DNA of 64,000 bases, from NCBI GenBank assembly GCA_049334165.1, contig JBEGHD010000010.1; one strand, given 5' to 3'. Made by a program: the position numbers and the translations under genes. This DNA is from JBEGHD01 sp049334165. GTDB taxonomy: Bacteria > Bacteroidota > Bacteroidia > Flavobacteriales_D > Sanyastnellaceae. The notes under the pieces were generated by a model. The model saw only the letters and a list, made by a program, of their open reading frames with translations. It was not told where the DNA came from and ran no database searches. Shown one piece after another: positions 43,698-52,498 of this stretch. The number at the start of each line of letters is the position of its first letter. Position 1 is the first letter of the stretch.

Positions 43698-44732
43698 ATG
43701 AACACGTATAAATCTAACGCTGTCCAAAACAGCGAATTCAACACTGCCGGAGTGATTACTCTGGCCATCCGACTCGTTGTGGGTTGGACCTATTTTTCAG
43801 CACTTTGGCGCAGGCTGGTTTTAGCCGACAAACTCGATCCGGAATCTGCCGGCTACATCGGTGAAAAGTTCAATCATTTCTTACCCAATGCGTTGGGGAT
43901 TCAGCCAATTATTGAATATCTCGTAACACATCCAGACGTACTCTGGTGGAATATGTTGGTCTTCACCGTAGTCGAAGGAATTGTAGGACTCTTCATCATC
44001 TTCGGTCTCTTTACAAGGCTTATGAGCGTTGGTGTATTCGGTCTTGCCATGGGTATTTTACTGGGCTCCGGCTGGATTGGCACTACCTGCCTCGATGAGT
44101 GGCAGATCGGAATTCTCGGAATCGCCACAGGTTTTGTTCTCTTCCTCTCTGGAGGTGGTCACTTTTCGGCCGACAACTTGCTAATGAAAAGAAAGCCTAA
44201 ACTGGCCGACAAGAAATGGTTCAGCTGGGTTGGCTCGGGACGTTTTCCACTTTCTAACCTCAAGCTCAAGAAACTCGCACTTATCGGTTCGCTTTCAATC
44301 TTTGCTATGAGCCTTTACACCAACCAACACTTCCATGGTGGGCTTTGGGGTGCACTTCACAACAAGTCCGTGAGTCCAAAAATTGAAATCAATGATGCGG
44401 AAGTTATCGATGGCTCACTGAATTTTGAAGTTTACCGAGTTGAGGGAGTTGACGTCTATGGGTCGTTTTTGATAGGAGTGAAACTCGAAGACTCAAAAGG
44501 CCAAAAAGTCTTTGAACTTGATGGCGATCAGCTTTCAAAACTCAGTGAACAGCAAATCGAAAACCATTATGTAACCAAGGTTAAAGCGGGCAAGCACAGT
44601 CTCATTATTCCTCTTGGTGCTCGAGCGACTATTTCACTTACGGATGATGGTCTCAAAAACGCAGTCGGAAAAGAATATAAATTAACACTAACCGATATCA
44701 GTGGAAAAGAATGGACTGCTGACATAAAGTGA
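43698..44732 (+). CDS. DoxD-type (TQO large-subunit-like) membrane protein with DoxA-like tail
   Basis: 344 residues. The N-terminal part (about 18-170) has four helices typical of DoxD/DoxX: AIRLVVGWTYFSALWRRL, GIFLFGLFTR-like middle, LGSGWIGTTCLDEWQIG. A further helix lies near 195-215 (LALIGSLSIFAMSLY). The rest (about 225-344) is an extracytoplasmic beta-domain resembling DoxA of thiosulfate:quinone oxidoreductase (SPKIEINDAEVIDGSLNFEV). In Acidianus DoxD and DoxA are separate; here they would be fused. Substrate thiosulfate is only inferred. Confidence 0.7.
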   Translation: MNTYKSNAVQNSEFNTAGVITLAIRLVVGWTYFSALWRRLVLADKLDPESAGYIGEKFNHFLPNALGIQPIIEYLVTHPDVLWWNMLVFTVVEGIVGLFIIFGLFTRLMSVGVFGLAMGILLGSGWIGTTCLDEWQIGILGIATGFVLFLSGGGHFSADNLLMKRKPKLADKKWFSWVGSGRFPLSNLKLKKLALIGSLSIFAMSLYTNQHFHGGLWGALHNKSVSPKIEINDAEVIDGSLNFEVYRVEGVDVYGSFLIGVKLEDSKGQKVFELDGDQLSKLSEQQIENHYVTKVKAGKHSLIIPLGARATISLTDDGLKNAVGKEYKLTLTDISGKEWTADIK

Positions 44733-44756
44733 TCAATTACACTTCATCTAACGGAG

Positions 44757-44791
44757 AGGGTTGCGGAATTCAGGTTTCGCAACCCTTTTTT
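44757..44791 (+). terminator. Terminator after the DoxD-type gene
   Basis: GGGTTGCG and CGCAACCC form an 8-bp stem (12-base loop) followed by TTTTTT, between convergent genes. Confidence 0.8.
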
Positions 44792-45345
44792 CATAAAACA
44801 TTCACCAGCCTGAAGTAATCTTTCAGAACAATACCAAATCTCTTCTTTCTTTCCTCACCATGAAAAAGTGGTTGGAGCTCACCATCAACAAGAAGAAAAA
44901 CATCTTGCTCTAATTCTATTGCATTGTAAATACGAATGGCCAAACGAAATTGCTCAACACGTTGCGGAAAGCTTTCGGTGAGCGTGTCGGTCTCATTCTC
45001 AGACTTAAAAATGAGTGAATAGCTATCGGACTCAAAGTTTGGCTCGAGCTGGATGTAGGCCAGGTTGTGTCGCCAATTGTTAACGATTAGAGGAACCAGA
45101 GTGCGGCTTGATGAATCTACTTCAAAAGATTTCAGTTGGTAGATATCCACATCTTTTGGCGTTCCGGTTCGCAAGTAATAAGAGTTGGATCGAATGTTTC
45201 TAAAATAAAGCTCACTGCTTTCAAGCGTTTGCAGCACGGGTTCGGTAGGAAGCTTTTTGCCATCGCTGCCGAGGACGAAGCTCAAGGCGATCATGATCAC
45301 AAACCAGCCGATGAAAATTCCAAAGAGATTTTTCTGAAACCACAT
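44791..45345 (-). CDS. Membrane-anchored protein of unknown function
   Basis: 184 residues. One N-terminal helix (about 7-25, LFGIFIGWFVIMIALSFVL) is followed by a soluble part with YFRNIRSNSYYLRTG, NNWRHNLAYIQLEP and a C-terminal GIVLKDYFRLVNVL. No family recognised. I placed the start at 45345 because a longer frame begins upstream inside the divergent SDR gene. It ends at the terminator of the DoxD-type gene. Confidence 0.6.
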   Translation of the reverse strand: MWFQKNLFGIFIGWFVIMIALSFVLGSDGKKLPTEPVLQTLESSELYFRNIRSNSYYLRTGTPKDVDIYQLKSFEVDSSSRTLVPLIVNNWRHNLAYIQLEPNFESDSYSLIFKSENETDTLTESFPQRVEQFRLAIRIYNAIELEQDVFLLVDGELQPLFHGEERKKRFGIVLKDYFRLVNVL

Positions 45346-45394
45346 AATTCCCAAACAATACTTGAAGCAGACTTGTTGAAGAACCGAACAAAAA

Positions 45395-46363
45395 ATGAAA
45401 GAAATGAAAGTCGTCATCAGCGGAGGAACTGGATTAATTGGCAAGCGCCTCACACGTCATCTTCTGGCTCAAAATCATCAGGTTATTATTTTGTCGAGAA
45501 ACAAGGGAGGTAACAGTGCCGCTCCTGTTGCTGGTATGACTTATTCTAAATGGAGCCCCTCGGATGGTGAAGTTGACCAAAAGGTGATTGAAAACGCAGA
45601 TGCCATCGTCAACCTGGCTGGTGACTCCATCAACCAGCGTTGGACGAAATCCAACAAAGAGAGTATTTTAAATAGCCGACTTGACAGCACCCATACCCTG
45701 GTTGAAGCTGTGAAAAAGGCAGAAAAGAAACCAGGTATTTTCATTTCAGCTTCTGCTATCGGCTATTATCCCGACAGTGATGAACTAAAGACGGAAGAAG
45801 ATCCTCCGGGAGAAAACTTCCTCTCTTCTACCTGTGTGGCCTGGGAAAACGCCACCAAGGGATTAGATGATCTGGAAATTAGAAAAGTCATTGTGCGGAT
45901 TGGGGTAGTCCTGGCCAGAGAAGGTGGTGCACTTGATGCTATAAAAAAGCCAGTGAAATTTGGAGCCGGAGCTCCACTTGGAAGCGGTAAGCAGTACCAG
46001 AGTTTTATCCATTTGGATGATCTCTCTCAACTGATTATTCACGCTCTCACTAGCGAAAAAGTTAATGGCGTTTACAATGCCGTAGCCCCTCATGCCACAA
46101 CCAATAATGAAATGACTGAGCTCATTGCTCAAATGATGAATCGACCGTACTTTCTGCCACGAGTTCCCGCATTCTTTCTAAAGCTAGTGCTCGGAGAAAT
46201 GGCCGCTGTGGTGCTCACAAGCAATAAAATTTCTTCCAAAAAGATTACAACTACTGGATTCTCATTCACATATCCAGATATTCGGTCGGCTCTCGACCAC
46301 TTGCTGCATCCTGCTAAAAACAGGCGCAAAGGGAATTTTAAAAACGAAAAACAAACCGCTTGA
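45395..46363 (+). CDS. TIGR01777/YfcH-type SDR protein
   Basis: 322 residues. The extended short-chain-dehydrogenase start is VVISGGTGLIGKRL, with IVNLAGDSINQRWT, SASAIGYYPD, FIHLDDLSQLI and a C-terminal DUF1731-like PRVPAFFLKLVLGE...SSKKITTTGF. Members of this family (SDR39U1) bind NADP; the reaction is unknown. A second ATG at 45404 is an alternative start. It is divergent from the 44791 gene with 49 bases between starts. Confidence 0.88.
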   Translation: MKEMKVVISGGTGLIGKRLTRHLLAQNHQVIILSRNKGGNSAAPVAGMTYSKWSPSDGEVDQKVIENADAIVNLAGDSINQRWTKSNKESILNSRLDSTHTLVEAVKKAEKKPGIFISASAIGYYPDSDELKTEEDPPGENFLSSTCVAWENATKGLDDLEIRKVIVRIGVVLAREGGALDAIKKPVKFGAGAPLGSGKQYQSFIHLDDLSQLIIHALTSEKVNGVYNAVAPHATTNNEMTELIAQMMNRPYFLPRVPAFFLKLVLGEMAAVVLTSNKISSKKITTTGFSFTYPDIRSALDHLLHPAKNRRKGNFKNEKQTA

Positions 46364-46377
46364 AGTAAATTTTACTT
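46363..46377. repeat. Perfect short dyad after the SDR gene
   Basis: AAGTAAA T TTTACTT, immediately following the SDR stop. It could be a weak AT-rich terminator or part of the regulatory region of the DUF4397 gene. Confidence 0.35.
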
Positions 46378-46385
46378 GAAAACCC

Positions 46386-46419
46386 ATTGTTTAACTATAA
46401 TATAAAAACATTAAACAAT
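46386..46419. promoter_or_regulatory. Inverted repeat upstream of the DUF4397 gene
   Basis: ATTGTTTAA (46386-46394) and TTAAACAAT (46411-46419), a perfect 9-bp inverted repeat with a 16-base AT-rich spacer, 53 bases before the ATG. A direct repeat GTTAATC (46434-46440 and 46447-46453) follows. It could be an operator; no factor is known. Confidence 0.35.
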
Positions 46420-46471
46420 TCTATTCTCAACCGGTTAATCGAATCAGTTAATCATCAAAATCAATTTAATT

Positions 46472-49400
46472 ATGAAAACACTAATTACTTATCTATCAGC
46501 TTTAGCCTTTATTTTGGCTTCAACTGTGGCGAGTGCCCAGACAGCCAATGTTCAGGTTATTCACAATTCGCCCGATGACGCTGCATCGATAGTAGATATC
46601 TATGTAGACGGTACACTAGCATTTGACGACCTGGCATTTCGCGAAGCAACAGCTTTTACAGAGGTTACTGCCGAAACTGAAATTGAGATCGGTGTTGCAC
46701 CATCTACAAGCGCAGGTCCTGAAGACATTTTGGCAACTTTTCCAGTAACATTAACTGAAAATGAGAACTACATCGCTATGGCCAGCGGCCTCATTTCTCC
46801 ACTAGGTTACGATCCACTTCAGGATTTTTCACTTGAAGTTTTCCCAATGGCCAGAACAGAAGCGTCTGACCCGGCTAACACGGATGTGTTGGTTTATCAC
46901 GGATCTACTGATGCTCCAACTGTAGATGTAGAGGAGTTTGGTGCCGGAGCCGGAACGATTGTAGACGATATTTCTTATGGAGAATATGCAGGCTATTTGG
47001 AATTAGCCAATGCTGATTACCTCCTTTCTGTAAACCTCGCTGACGGTACACCTGCAGGACTCTTTTACGAAGCACCTCTCGCAGACCTCGGTCTGGAAGG
47101 TGGAGCAGCAGTAGTTTTCGCATCTGGTTTTTTAGATCCCAGTGTAAATAGTGATGGACCCGCTTTTGGATTGTGGGCCGCATTGCCTGATGGAACTACT
47201 CTTCCACTACCCGTTTATCAACCGACTGCTAACGTACAGGTGATTCACAATTCTCCTGATGCCATGGCAGCGGTAGTAGACATTTATGTAGATGGAGCGC
47301 TTGCTCTTGACGATGTTGCATTTCGCGAAGCATCTGCTTTTACCGAGCTCAATGCAATGACTGAAATTGAAATTGGAGTTGCTCCAGGAACCAGTGCAGG
47401 ATCAGAAGATATTATTGCGACTTTCCCTTTTACTCTTGAAGACGGAGAAAACTACATCGTTATGGCAACTGGCCTTTTGGATGACACTAGTTACGATCCA
47501 TTCCAGGCATTTGACCTCGCAGTTTACCCAATGGCCAGAACTGAAGCATCTGACCCGGCAAACACCGATGTATTGGTTTATCACGGATCTACAGATGCGC
47601 CAACTGTAGACGTTGAAGAAATTGGCGTTGGTGCCGGTACAATCGTAGATGATATTTCTTACGGTGAGTACAACGGATACCTTGAGCTTGCTAATGATGA
47701 TTACGTTTTGTCGGTAAATGCTGCTGACGGAACACCACTCGACCTATATTACGAAGCACCTTTGGCAGACCTCGGTCTTGAAGGCGGTGCAGCAGTTGTT
47801 TTCGCCAGTGGTTTTGTAGATCCAAGCATGAATAATGATGGTCCTGGTTTTGCTCTTTGGGCAGCACTTCCAGACGGAACTACGCTCGCCTTGCCAGTAT
47901 TCCAAAACACTGCTAATGTGCAGCTCATTCACAACTCACCAGATCCAAACGCATCTACAGTTGACGTTTACGTTGGTGAAGAGCTTATTGTCAATGACCT
48001 TGCTTTCCGCACGGGAACTGAATTTGTAGAACTTCCAGCAGGTGACCTCTCTGTAGGACTTGCCCCGGGAAACAGCTCTAGCTCAGAAGATGTTATTGCT
48101 ACTTTCGACTACATGCTCGAGGCTGGTGAAAACTACATTGGTATTGCATCTGGATTGCTTGACGGTACAGGCTTCGATGACGCTGAACCATTTGACATCG
48201 CAATTTATGAAATGGGCCGTACTGAAGCGTCAGTAGCTGGAAATACAGACCTATTGGTTTATCACGGTGCTCTCGGAGCTCCAACAGTAGACATTTACGA
48301 AGATTTTATGCTCGACAATGTTGAGTTGATCAACGATGTATCATACGGAGAGTTTGGAGGGATGCCTGCTGAATATCTGGAGCTAGCAACAGATAACTAC
48401 GGCATTGACGTGCGTCTCGCAGACGGTACCACTGTAGTTCAGTCTTACAGCGCTCCACTTACCGACCTTTCGCTAGATGGTCAGGCGGGTGTAGTTTATG
48501 CTTCAGGGTTTCTGGAACCAGAAAACAATCAGGACGGACCCGCATTTGGACTTTGGGTAACGCTAGCCGATGGTACAACCTACGAGCTGCCTATCCTACA
48601 ACAAACTGCAAATGTTCAGATAATTCACAATTCACCAGATCCACTGGCTAGTGAGGTAGATATTTACATCAATGGTGATTTGGCTGTAGATGACCTCGCC
48701 TTTAGAGATGCAACACCTTTTGTGGAAGTTCCTGCAGGAGAAGAAATCACAGTGGATGTCGCTCCAGGAAACAGTTCGGATGTGAGCGAATCTGTTGGGA
48801 CATTCTTATTTACCCTTGAAGAAGCATCAAACAACGTGATTGTTGCCACAGGCCTTGTGGACGGAACTGGTTACGAAAATGATGAGCCATTTGCATTGGT
48901 CCCTTTCACATCAGCTCTTTTGGAATCTGGAGATCCTAACGAAACTTCAATTCTTGCGTTCCACGGTTCGCCAGATGCTGGTGAGACAGGTGTAAATAAC
49001 CTCGGAGCTGTGGATATAAATGAAGTAGGAATTGGAGCAGGAAATCTTGTGGATGACCTTCTCTACGGTCAATACACAGCCGGTTACCTCGAGTTGGAAA
49101 CACGTGACTATTACATTCAAATTTCTGATGATGACGGGGTCACTGAGTTAGACACATACTTTGCTCCACTCGAAACAGCGGGACTAGCAGGTTCAGCGTT
49201 AGTTGCGTTCGCATCAGGTTTCGAAGATCCTTCAGTTAACAATGACGGTCCGGCACTTGAGCTGTGGATTGCACTTCCTGATGGAACTACCCTCCCACTT
49301 TCTGATCTCGGAGAAACTCCAGTGAATAACATTTGCTCAATGGCAGAGCCTATCGATGTGGAAGATCTCGGAGAATGCGAAGGAAACTATGTTGAGGGTG

Positions 49401-50026
49401 ACCTCACTGCAGCTTGGAACGAAGCAGGAATTGACAACATTCCAGAATGTGAGCTTGAAGGGATTTTACCAAGTGTTTACTATTCATTCAACACAGGTAA
49501 TTTCAATCAGCTTGTGATTGATATAGAAAGTCTTGTAGGCGCCAACAACGAAGTTGGATTTGAGCTCTATACCGAATGTGGTGAATTGGCCGGACTCGAA
49601 ACAAACTGTGTTTTCAACGCTTCGGTACAAGGAGAAATCACCATTGACGGTGTACCAACAGATACAGATATGGTGATTAGAATTTTCACCAACCTCGACT
49701 TTGGAAGTGATGCAGGAGCATTTGAACTCTGCGTTTCTGGTCAGTTCGTTGACAACATAGACGAGCTAAGCTCAGAAAATCTGATCGAAGTTTATCCAAA
49801 CCCAAGTAATGGTAATTTCACTATCGACAACGGAAGCGATGCTCAAAAACTCGCTGTTGATTTGGTAGACCTTGAGGGAAGATCTGTTTACAGCAAAGAA
49901 TTTGAGGTGACGCCACAGAGCCAAACTCAAATTAATTTATCAGATAAACTCTCAACTGGAATCTACATGATGAGAGTTACTCGCGATGACGGCTTCTTCG
50001 AGATGGAGAAAATTGTTATCGAATAA
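46472..50026 (+). CDS. Large DUF4397 repeat protein with T9SS sorting domain
   Basis: 1184 residues, the largest gene here. The signal peptide ends VASAQ (23). Four long repeats follow at residues 24-251, 252-479, 480-711 and 712-946, each starting TANVQ(V/L/I)IHNSPD, containing a second half with DVLVYHGSTDAP-like (R1, R2) or equivalent, and ending ALPDGTTLPL. Each unit matches DUF4397. Repeats 1 and 2 are nearly identical in their second half (about 17 differences in 124 residues). A Cys-containing domain (about 951-1100) and a T9SS type A domain from about 1107 (VYPNPSNG) end the protein. Likely a surface or adhesin-like protein. Confidence 0.9.
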   Translation: MKTLITYLSALAFILASTVASAQTANVQVIHNSPDDAASIVDIYVDGTLAFDDLAFREATAFTEVTAETEIEIGVAPSTSAGPEDILATFPVTLTENENYIAMASGLISPLGYDPLQDFSLEVFPMARTEASDPANTDVLVYHGSTDAPTVDVEEFGAGAGTIVDDISYGEYAGYLELANADYLLSVNLADGTPAGLFYEAPLADLGLEGGAAVVFASGFLDPSVNSDGPAFGLWAALPDGTTLPLPVYQPTANVQVIHNSPDAMAAVVDIYVDGALALDDVAFREASAFTELNAMTEIEIGVAPGTSAGSEDIIATFPFTLEDGENYIVMATGLLDDTSYDPFQAFDLAVYPMARTEASDPANTDVLVYHGSTDAPTVDVEEIGVGAGTIVDDISYGEYNGYLELANDDYVLSVNAADGTPLDLYYEAPLADLGLEGGAAVVFASGFVDPSMNNDGPGFALWAALPDGTTLALPVFQNTANVQLIHNSPDPNASTVDVYVGEELIVNDLAFRTGTEFVELPAGDLSVGLAPGNSSSSEDVIATFDYMLEAGENYIGIASGLLDGTGFDDAEPFDIAIYEMGRTEASVAGNTDLLVYHGALGAPTVDIYEDFMLDNVELINDVSYGEFGGMPAEYLELATDNYGIDVRLADGTTVVQSYSAPLTDLSLDGQAGVVYASGFLEPENNQDGPAFGLWVTLADGTTYELPILQQTANVQIIHNSPDPLASEVDIYINGDLAVDDLAFRDATPFVEVPAGEEITVDVAPGNSSDVSESVGTFLFTLEEASNNVIVATGLVDGTGYENDEPFALVPFTSALLESGDPNETSILAFHGSPDAGETGVNNLGAVDINEVGIGAGNLVDDLLYGQYTAGYLELETRDYYIQISDDDGVTELDTYFAPLETAGLAGSALVAFASGFEDPSVNNDGPALELWIALPDGTTLPLSDLGETPVNNICSMAEPIDVEDLGECEGNYVEGDLTAAWNEAGIDNIPECELEGILPSVYYSFNTGNFNQLVIDIESLVGANNEVGFELYTECGELAGLETNCVFNASVQGEITIDGVPTDTDMVIRIFTNLDFGSDAGAFELCVSGQFVDNIDELSSENLIEVYPNPSNGNFTIDNGSDAQKLAVDLVDLEGRSVYSKEFEVTPQSQTQINLSDKLSTGIYMMRVTRDDGFFEMEKIVIE

Positions 50027-50058
50027 TTGAAAACTCACACTATCTAACTGACAAGGTA

Positions 50059-50093
50059 AAAATGGTCTGTGCCAACTGGTGCAGGCCATTTTT
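50059..50093 (+). terminator. Terminator after the DUF4397 gene
   Basis: AAAATGGTCTGTGCC and GGTGCAGGCCATTTT form a 15-bp stem with three G-U pairs and an AACT loop, followed by TTATTTT. It lies upstream of the photolyase ATG and argues against the upstream start at 50069. Confidence 0.75.
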
Positions 50094-50110
50094 ATTTTAA
50101 ATTTTCGGCT

Positions 50111-51412
50111 ATGAGCAAACCAACTACAATATTTTGGCATCGCAGAGATTTGCGAACTGACGACAATCACGGATTATATCAGGCTCTGAAAAACGAGGAA
50201 AGCGTTTTGCCCATCTTCATTTTTGACACTGAAATTCTGGACAAGCTGGAAGACAAAAAAGATGCAAGGGTTGAGTTCATTCACCACTACCTGCAACAAA
50301 TCAAAACGTTTTACCAGAAACACAACTCTTCACTTCTCGTTCTTCATGGAAAGCCAAAGGAAGTTTTCGAAAAACTTACTGACGACTACAATATCTCCTC
50401 GGTTTACACCAATCGCGATTATGAACCTTACGCACAAAAGCGTGACAGAGAAATGTATGAGTTCTTCAAATCGAACGACATCGAATTTAAAGGCTTTAAG
50501 GATCACGTTGTTTTTGAGAAGGATGAAGTTTTAAAAGACGATGGCGATCCTTACGTGGTTTTCACTCCTTACTCCAGGAAATGGAGAGAGGCGTTTGAAA
50601 AACAAAAGCTACCCTTCTATAAAATTGACGACCTCACTCCTAACCTGTTCACCACTGACTCCTTTGAAATGCCTTCGCTCAAAGACATTGGATTTGAAAA
50701 AACTGATGTCGAGTTTCCAGAATTCGACCTCAGCAAAAGCACCTTGAAAAACTACTCGGAAGATCGCGACATTCCCGCAAAGCGCGGGACTTCCAGATTG
50801 AGTGTTCACCTGCGCTTTGGCACCATCAGCATTCGCGAAGCAATTCGCAGATCGATCGAAAAAAGCGACTCTTTCGTCACAGAACTCATTTGGCGTGAGT
50901 TTTATCAGATGATCATTTATCACTTCCCTAAATCTGCAGAGGAGTCATTCAAAAAGAAGTACGATAAGATAGAATGGCGCAACAACGAAAAAGAATTTGA
51001 AGCGTGGTGCGAAGGGAAAACCGGCTACCCGATAGTCGATGCCGGAATGAGACAGCTCAACCAAACCGGCTACATGCACAATCGCGTGCGCATGATCGTA
51101 GCGAGTTTTCTCACCAAGCATCTGCTGATCGACTGGCGGTGGGGAGAGGCTTACTTTGCACAAAAGCTGCTCGATTATGAATTGGCCTCCAACGTGGGAG
51201 GTTGGCAGTGGGCCTCAGGAAGTGGTTGCGATGCTGCGCCCTACTTCAGGATCTTTAATCCATACACACAAACCGACAAGTTCGATCCACAAAAAAAGTA
51301 CATCAAAATGTGGGTTCCCGAATTTGATTCTGATAAGTATCCGGATCCAATTGTGGAGCACAAAAAAGGAAGAGAGCGGGCGCTTGAAAGATACAAGTCG
51401 GCACTTTCCTAA
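50111..51412 (+). CDS. Deoxyribodipyrimidine photolyase/cryptochrome family protein
   Basis: 433 residues. N-terminal antenna domain: TIFWHRRDLRTDDNHGLYQAL. FAD domain: RLSVHLRFGTISIREA, FVTELIWREFYQMI, ARVG-type region, and WQWASGSGCDAAPYFRIFNP, strongly typical of class I CPD photolyases. It should repair UV-induced cyclobutane dimers using blue light and FAD. The start is the ATG at 50111; an upstream frame would cross a terminator hairpin. Stop overlaps the next gene's promoter box. Confidence 0.92.
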   Translation: MSKPTTIFWHRRDLRTDDNHGLYQALKNEESVLPIFIFDTEILDKLEDKKDARVEFIHHYLQQIKTFYQKHNSSLLVLHGKPKEVFEKLTDDYNISSVYTNRDYEPYAQKRDREMYEFFKSNDIEFKGFKDHVVFEKDEVLKDDGDPYVVFTPYSRKWREAFEKQKLPFYKIDDLTPNLFTTDSFEMPSLKDIGFEKTDVEFPEFDLSKSTLKNYSEDRDIPAKRGTSRLSVHLRFGTISIREAIRRSIEKSDSFVTELIWREFYQMIIYHFPKSAEESFKKKYDKIEWRNNEKEFEAWCEGKTGYPIVDAGMRQLNQTGYMHNRVRMIVASFLTKHLLIDWRWGEAYFAQKLLDYELASNVGGWQWASGSGCDAAPYFRIFNPYTQTDKFDPQKKYIKMWVPEFDSDKYPDPIVEHKKGRERALERYKSALS

Positions 51413-51417
51413 ATTTG
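51410..51417 (+). promoter_or_regulatory. CoA-transferase -7 box abutting the start
   Basis: TAAATTTG, exact TAnnTTTG, followed by CCGC and ATG (51422); 4-base spacing. It overlaps the photolyase stop codon. Confidence 0.45.
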
Positions 51418-51421
51418 CCGC

Positions 51422-52498
51422 ATGGAGCAGAAATTATTTGAAGGGTTAAAAGTCGTAGAGTTAGCCAGCGTGCTGGCAGGGCCGGCAGTGGGAATGTTTT
51501 TTGCTGAGCTCGGGGCAGAAGTGACCAAGATCGAAAACCGGAGAACTGGTGGAGACGTTACTAGACAATGGAAGTCGAAAACAGAACCGGCCGAAGCTAC
51601 AGTGAGCGCTTACTACTCTTCTGTGAATTACAACAAGACCTCTCTCCTGCTCGACCTCAGAGAAAGCGATGAGCTGAACAAAGTCTACCGGTTGGTGAAA
51701 GAGGCCGACATTGTGATCAGCAACTTCAAAAAAGGAGACGACACCAAACTGGGTCTCGACTATCACAGGCTGAAGCAAATCAAACCCAACCTGATTTACG
51801 CTCACCTACTTGGGTTTGCTTCTGCACCTGATAGAACAGCCTACGATGCAGTGCTTCAGGCAGAAACCGGATTTATGAGTATGAATGGCACTGAAGAATC
51901 AGGTCCGCTCAAATTTCCCGTGGCCATCATGGATTTGTTTGCTGCCCACCAGATGAAAGAAGGAATATTAGCTGCACTGTGGAGAAGAGAAAAAACAGGA
52001 AAAGGAGCCAAAGTGGAAGTCACGCTCGAAGAATCAGGAATTTCGTCTCTCGTCAACCAGGCATCCAACTACCTGATGAACGGAACGGTTCCCGGACTGT
52101 CAGGATCACTCCATCCCAACATCGCACCCTACGGTGAAACCTTCAACTGCAAAGATGGCAAGCCGGTGGTTTTAGCCATTGGCAACAATCTCCATTTCGA
52201 AAAAATGTGTCGACTGTTAAATGCTTCAGCGATTGCAGAAAACCCCAACTACAAAGACAACCAGAGTCGTTTGAAAAACAGATCACAATTGGCAAAAGAT
52301 CTTAAATCGGCCTTCGCTAAAATGAATCGATCAGAAATCATGGCTGCTATGATTGCCGAAAATGTACCTGTTGGTGCAATCAAAACGCTCGAAGAGGTCT
52401 TCGCAGAGCAGACAGCAAAAGACATGATCCTGGAATCGGATATGGAAGGACGGAAGACTAAACGGGTTTCGGGAGTTGGGTTTCGGCTAGGTCAATAA
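51422..52498 (+). CDS. CaiB/BaiF family CoA-transferase
   Basis: 358 residues, slightly short for the family. Landmarks: GLKVVELASVLAGPAVGMFF at the N-terminus, AELGAEVTKIENRRTGGD, and the catalytic Asp expected in VAIMDLFAAHQ. These enzymes move CoA between carboxylic acids; the partner acids cannot be told from sequence. It overlaps the kelch gene by 7 bases at the ends of convergent genes. Confidence 0.88.
   Translation: MEQKLFEGLKVVELASVLAGPAVGMFFAELGAEVTKIENRRTGGDVTRQWKSKTEPAEATVSAYYSSVNYNKTSLLLDLRESDELNKVYRLVKEADIVISNFKKGDDTKLGLDYHRLKQIKPNLIYAHLLGFASAPDRTAYDAVLQAETGFMSMNGTEESGPLKFPVAIMDLFAAHQMKEGILAALWRREKTGKGAKVEVTLEESGISSLVNQASNYLMNGTVPGLSGSLHPNIAPYGETFNCKDGKPVVLAIGNNLHFEKMCRLLNASAIAENPNYKDNQSRLKNRSQLAKDLKSAFAKMNRSEIMAAMIAENVPVGAIKTLEEVFAEQTAKDMILESDMEGRKTKRVSGVGFRLGQ

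Noticed and set aside
46472..49309. Possible CRISPR-like direct repeats
   Set aside because: The repetitive DNA is an in-frame protein repeat of about 684 bases with diverged copies; there are no short identical repeats or spacers.
50069..50110. Upstream start for photolyase
   Set aside because: The segment is the terminator hairpin of the preceding gene; ATG at 50111 matches the family N-terminus.
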